Positions 37,610 to 45,938 of a DNA stretch of 64,000 bases are shown in pieces. A program made the translations under genes and the position numbers. Under the pieces are notes generated by a model, which was given only the letters and a program-made list of their open reading frames with translations, searched no databases and was not told where the DNA came from. Within the stretch, counting starts at the first letter, position 1. Each line of letters begins with the position of its first letter. The stretch is from Streptomyces parvus (GTDB taxonomy: Bacteria; Actinomycetota; Actinomycetes; Streptomycetales; Streptomycetaceae): contig NZ_CP135079.1 in the NCBI RefSeq assembly GCF_032121415.1, positions 2,294,001 to 2,358,000 on the forward strand, read 5' to 3'.

Positions 37610-37759
37610 GCCGACGTGGGGGCCCCGGGGGAGGTGGGGGCTCGACGACTTCCCGGGGTTGCTTCACGAGCACGCTATCGGCTGCGCACCAGGCGAAAAG
37701 GGCTATCCGGACAGGGGCCGGCGTTTTTAGGTTCCGCTTAAGGAACGCATCGGGGCGGG

Positions 37760-39223
37760 TTAATGATGCGGCCGGGCGGCGGCCCGGTTCTCCTGGCGCC
37801 GCTGCCCTCCGAAGCGGCGGCCCACCCGGCGGCCGTGGCCGCGCCGGCCGCGGTCGGGGCGGTTGCCGTGCAGGCCGATCCAGATCCGGACCTCGGTGCC
37901 GCCGAGGACGGACCGGCCGATGCGCAGGTCGCCGCCGGTGGACTCGGCGACCCGGCGCACGATGTCCAGGCCGAGGCCGGTGGAGCCGACGGAGCCGCTC
38001 GCCCCGGCGCGCCCGCTGGTACCCCGGGCGAGGGCCGCCTTCGGGTCGTCGATGCCCGGACCGGCGTCGGAGACGAGCACGATGACCGCGTCGCCGCTGT
38101 GGTGGACGTCGACGGCGAAGGCGGTGCCCTCGGGGGTGTGGCGGAAGACGTTGCCGAGCAACGCGTCGAGGGCGGCGGCCAGTTCGGGGCGGGCGACGGG
38201 GATGCGTACCGTACGGTCGACCCCCGCGAGGCGCACCTCGCGGCCCTCGTCCTCGGCGAGCGCCGACCAGAAGCCCATGCGTTCGCGGATCACCTCGGAG
38301 GCGTCGCAGCCCGCCTCCGCCTGCCCGCCCTGGGTCTGCGGGCGCTGCTCGCGGGCGGTGCGGATGATCGTGTCGACCTCGTGCTCCAGCTGCTGGACCG
38401 CCGCCCGGGTCTGCTCGGCCGCCGGGCCTTCGCCGAGGGACGCGGCGTTCAGCCGGAGCACGGTGAGCGGGGTGCGCAGCCGGTGCGAGAGGTCGGCGGC
38501 CAGCTCGCGTTCGTTGGCCAGGAGCTGGACGACCTGGTCGGCCATGGAGTTGAACGCGACGGCTGCGGACCGCAGCTCGGTGGGCCCCTCCTCGGGGACC
38601 CGGGTGCCCAGGCGCCCCTCCCCCAGGTCCTGGGCGGCCCCGGCGAGGCGCTGGGCGGGCTGCACCATCCGTACGCCGAGCCGGTCGGCGACCGCGACCG
38701 AGCCCACGATCAGGGCGACGCCGACGCCCGCCAGTATCAGCCAGGCGGTGGCGACCCCGTTGGAGACCTCGCCCTCGGGGACGAACACCTCGACGACGGC
38801 GATCTCCCCGGTGCTCAGCGCGGTCGGCTGGAGGAGCGCGAATCCGCCGGTGACCTCGGTGATGGAGGCCCGCCCGGCCTTGCGCACGGTCTCCACGTCC
38901 TTGGCGGTGGCGCGCCGGGTGCCGATGTCCAGGGGCCCGTCGGCGCGCCCTTCCGCGTCCTCGGCCCTGGCCTGGTCGGGGGCCGGGACATGGACGGCGA
39001 GGTGGCCCCGGCCGCCCGGTTCGGTGGACAGGACGGCCCGGGTCAGCTCCTCCCGGTCGGTGGTGATGGAGAGGGTCGGGGCGATCGTCCCGGCCTGGCG
39101 TTCGGCGTCGGAGAAGGCCCGGTCACTGGCCATCTCCCGGATGACCAGTCCGAGCGGTACGGCGAAGGCGATGACGACCATCGCGGTGACCGCCAGGCAG
39201 ACCTTGACCAGGGCCCATCTCAT
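37760..39223 (-). CDS. Two-component sensor histidine kinase
   Basis: 487 residues. TM1 is at residues 5-28 (VCLAVTAMVVIAFAVPLGLV), followed by an extracytoplasmic sensor of about 130 residues. TM2 lies around 159-178 (AWLILAGVGVALIVGSVAVA), then a HAMP domain. The H-box has phosphoacceptor His247 in ADLSHRLRTPLTVLRLNAA, and the ATPase has LLGNVFRHTPEGTAF (N box), VSDAGPGID and STGLGLDIVRRVAES. The basic Arg/Gly-rich tail after residue 450 is unusual. It overlaps the response regulator by 4 nt. Signal unknown. Confidence 0.94.
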   Translation of the reverse strand: MRWALVKVCLAVTAMVVIAFAVPLGLVIREMASDRAFSDAERQAGTIAPTLSITTDREELTRAVLSTEPGGRGHLAVHVPAPDQARAEDAEGRADGPLDIGTRRATAKDVETVRKAGRASITEVTGGFALLQPTALSTGEIAVVEVFVPEGEVSNGVATAWLILAGVGVALIVGSVAVADRLGVRMVQPAQRLAGAAQDLGEGRLGTRVPEEGPTELRSAAVAFNSMADQVVQLLANERELAADLSHRLRTPLTVLRLNAASLGEGPAAEQTRAAVQQLEHEVDTIIRTAREQRPQTQGGQAEAGCDASEVIRERMGFWSALAEDEGREVRLAGVDRTVRIPVARPELAAALDALLGNVFRHTPEGTAFAVDVHHSGDAVIVLVSDAGPGIDDPKAALARGTSGRAGASGSVGSTGLGLDIVRRVAESTGGDLRIGRSVLGGTEVRIWIGLHGNRPDRGRRGHGRRVGRRFGGQRRQENRAAARPHH

Positions 39224-39936
39224 GCGGGCGGCTCCGCGGCGGGCGCGTCGGCGGGCGGCTGGAGCTTCACGCCGACGCCGCGCAGGGTGTGCAGGTAGCG
39301 CGGGCGGGCGGCGGTCTCGCCGAGCTTGCGGCGCAGCCAGGACAGATGGACGTCGATGGTCTGGTCGTCGCCGTAGGACTGCTGCCAGACCTCGGCCAGC
39401 AGCTCCTTGCGGGCGACGACCACGCCCGGCCGTCCGGCCAGGAAGGTCAGCAGGTCGAACTCGCGCCGGGTCAGGTCGAGTTCGTCCCCGTCCAGCTGCG
39501 CGCTGCGGCGCAGCGGGTCGATGGAGAGCCCGCCGACACGGATGACCCGGGGCGGCGGCGCCTCGCCCCCGGCGGCGCGCGAGCGGCGGAGCACGGCGGC
39601 CATCCGGGCGGAGAGGTGCTCGACGGAGAACGGTTTCGTCAGGTAGTCGTCGGCGCCGTCGTTGAGCAGCCGGACGATCTCGCTCTCGTCGTCCCGGGCG
39701 GTGGCGATGATGACGGGCACGTCGGTGATGGACCGCAGCATCTTCAGCGCCTCCGCGCCGTCCAGATCGGGCAGCCCGAGGTCGAGGATGACCACGTCGA
39801 AGCGGAAGTGCGCGACCTCGCGCAGCGCTTCGAGCGCGGTGCCCACGCTCCGTACCGTGTGGGAGGCCTCACTGAGGTGCCGGATGAGGGCGGAACGTAC
39901 GAACTGGTCGTCCTCGACCACGAGCACACTTGCCAT
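39220..39936 (-). CDS. OmpR/PhoB-type response regulator
   Basis: 238 residues. Receiver domain: VVEDDQFVRSALIRHL, phosphoacceptor Asp52 in DVVILDLGLPDLDG, IATARDDE and DYLTKPFS. The winged-helix domain ends with DVHLSWLRRKLGETAARPRY, then LHTLRGVGVKL. It is co-transcribed with and overlaps the downstream kinase. ATG 39936 begins the conserved receiver; the open frame continues upstream without a family match. Targets unknown. Confidence 0.94.
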   Translation of the reverse strand: MASVLVVEDDQFVRSALIRHLSEASHTVRSVGTALEALREVAHFRFDVVILDLGLPDLDGAEALKMLRSITDVPVIIATARDDESEIVRLLNDGADDYLTKPFSVEHLSARMAAVLRRSRAAGGEAPPPRVIRVGGLSIDPLRRSAQLDGDELDLTRREFDLLTFLAGRPGVVVARKELLAEVWQQSYGDDQTIDVHLSWLRRKLGETAARPRYLHTLRGVGVKLQPPADAPAAEPPA

Positions 39937-40091
39937 GGGCGGCACCGTACGCCATGGCGAGGGGCCCGGTCCCGGCCCCGTCGGAATCCTCCGCAAAGGC
40001 CGGAGAAGGGGCGATCACCCCGCCCGCCGGAGCGGATTCGAGGTGGCCTCGGGCGAGCCAGGAGCGGGCCGGGTGGTGCAGGATGTGCCGG

Positions 40092-40658
40092 ATGCAACGA
40101 GGACTCGTACACGCGCTGGCGTGGTCGCTCGCCACCGGCGCGGCGGTCACGCTCTCGTGGTGGGGTGTGCACACGGTCATGACGGGGACGGCGTACGACC
40201 CGCCCCGGGCCGTACCGATATCGGTGGGCGCGGGGGCTCCGCAGCGCATCGGGCAGAGTACCGAGGCGCCGCTGGTCTCCTCGACGCACCGGACGTCGCC
40301 CTCCCCCTCCGCCGCGCCGAGCACCGGTGACGCGCGCCCCTCGGCGTCGGCCCCGCGCCCCTCGCGTACGCCGTCGGCGACCCCGGTGAAGCCGCCCGCG
40401 CGGTCGGCTCCGGCGAAGGCCTCGGGGCAGGTGAAGAGCTATCGGACCGACGGCGGCCGGGTGGTGTTCGAGCTGGGCGCCGACTCGGCGAAGCTCGTCT
40501 CGGCGACGCCCGAGCCGGGCTGGTCGATGCAGGTGTGGACGAACGACGCCTGGATCCGGGTGGACTTCGGCGACGGGGGCGGGGAGGACGGCACGACGTA
40601 CTCCGTGTTCTGCACCTGGAACGGGACGCCGCCGACCGTGCAGGTCGTCGAACCGTGA
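40092..40658 (+). CDS. Membrane-anchored or secreted protein of unknown function
   Basis: 188 residues. One hydrophobic segment near residues 7-32 (LAWSLATGAAVTLSWWGVH), a Pro/Ser/Ala-rich linker to about residue 110, then a small C-terminal domain (YRTDGGRVVFELGADSAKLV, SATPEPGWSMQVWTNDAWI, RVDF, SVFCTWN). It is probably tethered outside the cell. CAGGAT lies 7 nt before the ATG with no ribosome site, so it may be leaderless. It is divergent from the response regulator, and a sensory accessory role is possible but not shown. Confidence 0.75.
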   Translation: MQRGLVHALAWSLATGAAVTLSWWGVHTVMTGTAYDPPRAVPISVGAGAPQRIGQSTEAPLVSSTHRTSPSPSAAPSTGDARPSASAPRPSRTPSATPVKPPARSAPAKASGQVKSYRTDGGRVVFELGADSAKLVSATPEPGWSMQVWTNDAWIRVDFGDGGGEDGTTYSVFCTWNGTPPTVQVVEP

Positions 40659-40686
40659 GCGGCCGTCCTCCGGGCAGGGGCTCTCG

Positions 40687-41640
40687 TCAGGGGTTCTCGA
40701 AGACGGACGGCGGAGGTGCGGGCGACGGCTTGGCCGACGCGTCGGTGACGACGGCCGCGCCGCCGGTGAAGTCGGTGAGCGCACGGCCGTGTTCGACGCG
40801 GCCGGGGTGCGGGTCGCTCGCCACCCGCCGGGTGAACTCCGCGACCGGGAGCGGCAGGGCAGAGGCGAGCAGGACCGCGTTGCCGAAGCGGCGGCCCCGC
40901 CACACCACCGGGTCGGCGGCCAGCGCCAGTTCGGGGAAGACGGTGCCGGCGGTGGCGACCTGGCCCCGCAGATGGGCGAGCGGGGGCCCGTCGGCCAGGT
41001 TGGCGGCGTAGGTCCCCTCGGGTTTCAGCACCCGGCGTACCTCGCCGAGGAATTCGGCGGAGGTGAGGTGGGCGGGGGTGCGGGCCCCGCTGAACACGTC
41101 CGCGATGACCAGGTCGGCCCAGCCGTCGGGGAATCTGCCGAGTCCTTCGCGGGCGTCGGCCGCCCGGACCCGGACGCGGGCCTGGGGGTCGAGCGGGAGG
41201 TGGTCGCGGACGAACTGCGTGAGGGGCGCGTCGAGTTCGACGATCTGCTGGGTGGAGCGGGGGCGGTTCGCCGCGGTGTACCGGGCGAGCGTGAACGCGC
41301 CGCCGCCCAGGTGCAGGACGTGCAACGGCTGGAGCGGGGGTGCGGCGAGGTCGATGATGTGGCCGAGGCGGCGCTGGTAGGCGAACGAGAGGTGTGTGGG
41401 GTCGTCGAGGTCCACGTGGGACTGCGGGGCGCCGTCGATCAGGAGCGTCCAGCCGTGCGGGCGCTCGCGGTCGGGCAGGAGTTCGGCGACGCCGCCGCCG
41501 ACCGGCCGGGAGACGGTTTCGCGCTCGCCTCGGCCCGCGCCGCGCCCGGAGCCCTGGCGGCCCTTCGCCTCCGCGCCCCCGGTGGCGGCCCGGTCCGCGC
41601 CCTTCCCCTTGTCCCGGCCCGGCCTGCCTCGACGTGCCAC
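40687..41640 (-). CDS. Spermidine synthase-like methyltransferase-fold protein
   Basis: 317 residues. A basic Gly/Arg-rich 40-residue N-terminus precedes a Rossmann domain with motif I VLHLGGGAFTLARYTAANRP near residue 109, IVELDAPLTQFVRDHLPL (motif II acidic residue) and a DLVIADVFSGARTPAHLTS loop. It matches spermine/spermidine synthase domain proteins common in actinobacteria. The polyamine-enzyme active-site Asp/Tyr set is not obvious, so true aminopropyltransferase activity is uncertain. GTG start at 41640 with AAGGA upstream. Confidence 0.8.
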   Translation of the reverse strand: MARRGRPGRDKGKGADRAATGGAEAKGRQGSGRGAGRGERETVSRPVGGGVAELLPDRERPHGWTLLIDGAPQSHVDLDDPTHLSFAYQRRLGHIIDLAAPPLQPLHVLHLGGGAFTLARYTAANRPRSTQQIVELDAPLTQFVRDHLPLDPQARVRVRAADAREGLGRFPDGWADLVIADVFSGARTPAHLTSAEFLGEVRRVLKPEGTYAANLADGPPLAHLRGQVATAGTVFPELALAADPVVWRGRRFGNAVLLASALPLPVAEFTRRVASDPHPGRVEHGRALTDFTGGAAVVTDASAKPSPAPPPSVFENP

Positions 41641-41727
41641 GTTCGCTGGTCCTTGCTGGTGGGGGCCCGGGGTCGCCGGCCTGGCGGGAGGGTGCGGAGG
41701 TGTTCCGCCCGTCCGGCCATTATGGGC

Positions 41728-42138
41728 TCAGCGGCAGCTGTCGGCCGCCTCGATGAGCCGGGCCGCCTGGTCGAGGGCGGCGCGCAGCACGGCCGGGTCG
41801 GTGACCGGGGCGTCCTCGGCGGGCGGGAGCAGCCAGCCGGATCCGGAGACCGGCGGCACGGCGGAGATGCGCAGCCCGCGGCCGTCGGTCCGCGTACAGG
41901 CGCTGCCGGGTACGTCCCAGGCGTCGGCGGTGCCGGGGGGCACCAGGAATCCGAGGGTGTCGCAGGCCCCGTCGTGCAGGACCGGGCCGACGGCCTCCTG
42001 GTCACCGCCGCGACGGAGGATGTCGACGGCTTCCAGGCCCTGCCGGGCCGGGACCGTGACGAGGTCCAGGGGCGGGTCCGCCTGGGCGGGGGTCGTCGCG
42101 GTCGTCCGTGAGCCGGTCTCCCTGCCGAGGTGCAACAA
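41728..42138 (-). CDS. Conserved hypothetical protein
   Basis: 136 residues from a TTG at 42138, 5 nt after AGGAGGGG; an ATG 12 codons upstream precedes the ribosome site and is less likely. Features are LLHLGRETGSRTT at the start, LGFLVPPGTADAWDVPGSAC near residue 60, GSGWLLPP near 95 and an Ala-rich C-terminal helix ending EAADSCR. I recall similar streptomycete proteins of unknown role. It is divergent from the HTH/TPR regulator gene. Confidence 0.7.
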   Translation of the reverse strand: MLHLGRETGSRTTATTPAQADPPLDLVTVPARQGLEAVDILRRGGDQEAVGPVLHDGACDTLGFLVPPGTADAWDVPGSACTRTDGRGLRISAVPPVSGSGWLLPPAEDAPVTDPAVLRAALDQAARLIEAADSCR

Positions 42139-42348
42139 GGGAACCCCTCCTCTCATCGCCGAACGGAGCCACACTCCGTCTCCACATGGACCAACGCCGT
42201 GGGTGCGTCAAGGGCTACGGGCCCACACCGCCGCAAAGGGTGGCAGTTCATGGCGGATCACGGGCGGTATGACCGCTTTCGCAACGAAACGCTGCGTGTG
42301 CGCACCATCACAGCAGGTACGTTCTGGCTCCGCCGGGACACCGGAACT

Positions 42349-42393
42349 CCGGGGAAGCCGGGGAGACCGGGGGGCCCGGGGACGCCGGGCGGC
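42349..42393 (+). repeat. Five tandem 9-bp GC-rich repeats
   Basis: Units CCGGGGAAG, CCGGGGAGA, CCGGGGGGC, CCGGGGACG, CCGGGCGGC, preceded by two 8-bp variants, in the leader of the next gene and just upstream of its ribosome site. Confidence 0.7.
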
Positions 42394-42427
42394 ACGACCC
42401 CCCGGCTGCACCAGAGAGGGGCCGGAC

Positions 42428-43834
42428 ATGGCGTCGACAGGGGCAGTTCCCAACCTCGCCTTCCGTCAGCTGCGCGGGCAGCGCTCCGCCGGGGAGTTCG
42501 CGGCGGCCGTCCGCAGAGCCGCCCGGGAGATCGGGGAGCAGGTCGCGTGCGACGCCCGGTACATCGGACGCGTGGAGTCCGGGGAGATCCGCTGCCCCAA
42601 CTACGCCTACGAACGCGTCTTCCTGCACATGTTCCCCGGGGCGTCCCTGACCGACCTGGGGTTCTCGGCCCGCGAGAGCGTACGGGGGCGGGGGGCCCGG
42701 GTCGCATCGGAACCTCCGCCTCCGCCCGGGGCCACGGCCCCCGCGCCCCCGTCGCACCGCGACACCGATACCGACGACATCCCCGAGGAGAGCGACGTGC
42801 TGCGTCGCGTGTTCATGACGAGCGGCACCGCCACCGTGGCGGCCGCTTCCCTGGGTCTCGGCGGGGCGCCCGCCTCCGCCCGGGTCTCTCTGCCCCCGCA
42901 GCGCCGGGTCGGCGAGGCGGAGGTGATCGCCGTCGAGAAGGCCGTACGGGAGATCCGGCTGCTGGACGACCGGCACGGCGGTGACGGGCTCTACCGGCGG
43001 GCCGCGCAGCCGCTGCGCGCGGCGTACGAGCTGCTGGACGCCGGGAGCGGCGCGCGGCGCGCCACCTCGGACCGGCTGCACACGGGCGCGGGTGAGCTGG
43101 CTATCTCGGTGGGGTGGCTGGCCCATGACTCGGGCCGCTTCGACGACGCCCGCTCGCACTACGCGGAGGCGCTGGCCACGGCGCGGCTGGCGGGGGACGC
43201 GGGGCTGGAGGCGCACGCGTTCTGCAACACGTCGTTCCTGGCCCGGGACGCGGGGCGGCCGCGCGAGGCGGTACGGGCGGCGGAGGCCGGCCAGCGGGCC
43301 GCCCGCACGCTGGGGTCGCCCCGGCTGCTGGCGCTGCTCGCGCTGCGGGAGGCGGGGGGCCGGGCGGGGCTCGGTGACCGTACGGGGTGCGACCGGGCGA
43401 TCGGGCGGGCGCGGGCGGCGTTCGACCGGGGTCCCGCGGCGGGCGATCCGGAGTGGATGAGCTTCTTCCGGGAGGCGGAGCTGGAGCTGCTGGAGGCGCA
43501 GTGCTGGTCGGCGCTGGGCGACTGGTCCCGGGCGGCGCGGCACGGGCGGCGGGCGGTGGTGCTCCAGGACGCGCACTTCACCCGGAACCTGGCGTTGTAC
43601 CGAGCCCAGCTCACGGGTGACCTGGCCCGGGCGGGCCGGGCGGACGAGGCGGCGGCGACGGGGCACCAGGTGCTGGACCTGCTGACCCGGGTGCAGTCGT
43701 CGCGGATCCGGGGGATGTTGGCGGGGGCGGCGCGGGTGCTGGAGCCGCGGGCCGGGGCGCGGGAGGTGTCGTCGTTCCTGACCCGCCACCGATCGAGCCC
43801 GCCCGGCGCCCCGCCCAGCCCGTCCGACGTGTGA
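42428..43834 (+). CDS. HTH/TPR regulatory protein (NsdA-like)
   Basis: 468 residues. An N-terminal HTH-like segment of about 70 residues (FAAAVRRAAREIGEQVACDA, then RYIGRVESGEIRCPNYAYER) resembles the DNA-binding start of Streptomyces NsdA-family regulators. A Pro-rich linker and a hydrophobic stretch (TVAAASLGLGGAPASA) follow, then about 300 residues of Ala/Arg-rich helices in TPR register (GWLAHDSGRFDDARSHYAEA, CWSALGDWSRAARHGRRAVV). GAGAGGGG precedes ATG 42428. The last codons and the stop lie inside an intergenic repeat element. The regulatory role is inferred from architecture. Confidence 0.8.
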   Translation: MASTGAVPNLAFRQLRGQRSAGEFAAAVRRAAREIGEQVACDARYIGRVESGEIRCPNYAYERVFLHMFPGASLTDLGFSARESVRGRGARVASEPPPPPGATAPAPPSHRDTDTDDIPEESDVLRRVFMTSGTATVAAASLGLGGAPASARVSLPPQRRVGEAEVIAVEKAVREIRLLDDRHGGDGLYRRAAQPLRAAYELLDAGSGARRATSDRLHTGAGELAISVGWLAHDSGRFDDARSHYAEALATARLAGDAGLEAHAFCNTSFLARDAGRPREAVRAAEAGQRAARTLGSPRLLALLALREAGGRAGLGDRTGCDRAIGRARAAFDRGPAAGDPEWMSFFREAELELLEAQCWSALGDWSRAARHGRRAVVLQDAHFTRNLALYRAQLTGDLARAGRADEAAATGHQVLDLLTRVQSSRIRGMLAGAARVLEPRAGAREVSSFLTRHRSSPPGAPPSPSDV

Positions 43835-43921
43835 GGACGGAACCGTTGAGCCCGTTCTCGGGTGCGCCCCGCCCAGCCCGTCCGGCGTTTGAGGACGGAA
43901 CCGTTGAGCCCGTTCTCGGGT
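43806..43921 (+). repeat. Two tandem copies of a 58-bp repeat, first copy in the gene 3' end
   Basis: Units 43806-43863 and 43864-43921 differ at two bases (GACGTGTGAGG against GGCGTTTGAGG). Each contains the common Streptomyces intergenic core CCGTCCGGCGTTTGAGGAC. The regulator gene stop (43832-43834) is in unit 1 and arises at one of the differing bases. Confidence 0.85.
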
Positions 43922-43969
43922 GCGCATCAGGGTCTCCTCCGCCCCGGGGCCCGTGAGGTTCCCACCCGC

Positions 43970-44059
43970 CGGGCGCAGGGATCCGTCCTCAAACGCCGGA
44001 CGGGCTGGGAGTGGTCGCCCACCGGGCGCAGGGTTCCGTCCCCAAGCGCCGGACCGGCT
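43970..44059 (-). repeat. Two inverted copies of the same repeat core
   Basis: GTCCTCAAACGCCGGACGGG at 43985 and a diverged copy at 44038, each preceded by CGGGCGCAGGG (period 53). They face the forward copies, so the whole block can fold into long hairpins between two convergent genes. Confidence 0.8.
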
Positions 44060-44108
44060 GAGGTGGCGCGGCCGCGGCAGCCGCAAGGGGGGCGGGCGCC
44101 CCGCGAAG

Positions 44109-44705
44109 TCAGTGGTCCAGGTGGCCCGTGTCGTTCCAGCGTTCCACGGCCGGCAGGCCGTACGCCCAGCCCAGGACCGAAAGCGACGTCGGCTCCAGGC
44201 GGATCCGCGCGCCGAAGGACAGGTCCTCCCCCAGCCACCGCGCGCCCAGCGCCCGCAGAATGTGGCCGTGGGCGAAGACCAGCACGTCCCGGTCCGCCGA
44301 CCGCGCCCAGGCGACGATCTCGTCCGCACGGGCGGTGACATCGGCGACGGACTCCCCGCCCGGCACCCCGTCGCGCCAGATCAGCCAGTCGGGCCGGTCC
44401 GCCTTGATCTCGGCCGGGGTCAGCCCCTCGTACGCCCCGTAGTCCCATTCCATCAGCGCGTCCCACCGCTCCGCCCGCTCCCCGAACCCGGCGAGCTCGC
44501 AGGTCTCGGCGGCCCGGACGAGCGGGCTGGTGCGGACCTCGACGCCGGGCAGCCCCGCCCACGGCGCCCGGTGCAGCCGTTCACCGAGCAGCTTCGCGCC
44601 CTCGCGCCCGCTGTCCAGGAGCGGGATGTCCGTCCTGCCCGTGTGGTTGCCCCGGACCGACCACTGGGTCTGGCCGTGCCGGGCGAGCAGGATGCGCGGT
44701 GCCAT
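44109..44705 (-). CDS. Histidine phosphatase (phosphoglycerate-mutase-like)
   Basis: 198 residues. Branch 1 histidine phosphatase: catalytic RHG motif [11 protein letters not shown] at residues 5-15, conserved [23 protein letters not shown] with the acid/base Glu, and the second His in [10 protein letters not shown]. Cytoplasmic; it could dephosphorylate a sugar phosphate, riboside phosphate or similar metabolite. GGGAGAG lies 6 nt before ATG 44705. It is convergent with the regulator gene across the repeat block. Confidence 0.9.
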   Translation of the reverse strand: MAPRILLARHGQTQWSVRGNHTGRTDIPLLDSGREGAKLLGERLHRAPWAGLPGVEVRTSPLVRAAETCELAGFGERAERWDALMEWDYGAYEGLTPAEIKADRPDWLIWRDGVPGGESVADVTARADEIVAWARSADRDVLVFAHGHILRALGARWLGEDLSFGARIRLEPTSLSVLGWAYGLPAVERWNDTGHLDH

Positions 44706-44945
44706 GAAGGCTCTCCCTGGAACGCTGGTGCTGGGTTCTTCCATCATCCCGTACCGGCCCTCCAGGCAACCTCCCGGCCCCGAGGGGCGTCCCACCCTGC
44801 GCAGTCCCGGCCCCGGAATCGGACCACGGCGGGACCGCTGCGTACGGGACGTCCGGAAGGGGACCCCCGGGGGATGCGGTGGCACGGCGCCGCCGTACGG
44901 TTGAACGTTCGTCGTCGGCCGCATGAACATGGGGAGAGCTACCGG

Positions 44946-45938
44946 ATGCCGCACGCCACCGCGCCGCCCGCGACCGGTCATCGACCCCGCTGGTGGACGG
45001 AGCTGCCACTGATCGCGGTGGTGTACGCGCTGTATTCCGTGGGCCGCCTGCTGGTGCGCGGCGACGTGTCGACCGCGGTCGACCACGGCCTGGCGATCCT
45101 GCGGCTGGAACAGGCGCTGTACCTCAACGCCGAGCACCCGCTGAACCGTCTCTTCACCAGCACCCCGTCCCTCGGGATACCCGCCGACTTCGCGTACGCG
45201 TCCCTGCACTACCTGGTCACCCCGGCCGTCCTCATATGGATGTTCCGGCGCAGGGCGGCCGCGTACCGGGCGGCCCGGGTCTGGCTGATGAACTCCACGC
45301 TGCTGGGGCTGGTCGGCTTCACGCTGATGCCGACCTGCCCGCCCCGGCTGCTGGACGCGAGCCACGGCTTCGTCGACACGATGGCGCAGTACAGCGCGTA
45401 CGGCTGGTGGGGCGAGGGGGCGAGCGCGCCGCGCGGGCTGAGCGGGATGACCAACCAGTACGCGGCGATGCCGAGCCTGCACGTCGGCTGGTCGCTCTGG
45501 TGCGGGATCCTGCTGTGGCGGCACGGCCGCCACCCCCTGATACGGGCGGCGGGGATCGCCTATCCGCTGATCACCACGGTCGTCGTGATGGGCACCGCCA
45601 ACCACTACTTCCTGGACGCCGTCGCGGGCGCGGCCGTGATGGGCCTCGGGGCCCTGCTGGTGAAGCCCGTCATCCGGTTCGCCGACGGGGTCAAGGCGAG
45701 GCTGGCCGGTGTCCTCGCCGGCGGCCGGAAGCAGGGCGGCGCGAGCACCGCCGCCGCGGCGATTCCGGCGACCGTGTCCCCGGATGTCAGTGCCGGGTGC
45801 AAGACTTCCACGGGTGAGCGCATCCCCGGCCAGCGGACCACCTCCGCAGATCCCCCCGGCACGGCAGTCGGCGGCACGGCAGCCAGAGACGCCGCCGACG
45901 CGGACGCGAACGACGACGCTCCGGCAGCGGCTCGCTGA
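44946..45938 (+). CDS. PAP2-superfamily membrane phosphatase/transferase
   Basis: 330 residues, about six transmembrane helices. Motifs of the PAP2_3 (inositol-phosphotransferase or AUR1-like) group: [23 protein letters not shown] with catalytic His, and [14 protein letters not shown] with nucleophile His. It probably acts on a lipid phosphate or lipid-linked sugar phosphate at the outer membrane face. The last 65 residues are a disordered Ala/Thr-rich tail whose DNA overlaps the next gene by 125 nt. GGGGAGAG precedes the ATG. Confidence 0.88.
   Translation: MPHATAPPATGHRPRWWTELPLIAVVYALYSVGRLLVRGDVSTAVDHGLAILRLEQALYLNAEHPLNRLFTSTPSLGIPADFAYASLHYLVTPAVLIWMFRRRAAAYRAARVWLMNSTLLGLVGFTLMPTCPPRLLDASHGFVDTMAQYSAYGWWGEGASAPRGLSGMTNQYAAMPSLHVGWSLWCGILLWRHGRHPLIRAAGIAYPLITTVVVMGTANHYFLDAVAGAAVMGLGALLVKPVIRFADGVKARLAGVLAGGRKQGGASTAAAAIPATVSPDVSAGCKTSTGERIPGQRTTSADPPGTAVGGTAARDAADADANDDAPAAAR

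Larger units (their letters stand above)
37124..37759. other. 636-nt gap with cebE promoter and G-rich tract
   Basis: Contains the CebR box (37197-37210), a 14-bp hairpin at 37575-37609, and a strongly G-biased stretch from about 37468 to 37645 with several runs of 5-8 G. Frames here are proline- or glycine-rich low-complexity shadows, so no gene is called. Confidence 0.7.

Noticed and set aside
37284..37730. Long overlapping open frames on both strands in the cebE-kinase gap
   Set aside because: Gly/Arg- or Pro-rich low-complexity translations from G-runs, no ribosome site, no homology pattern.
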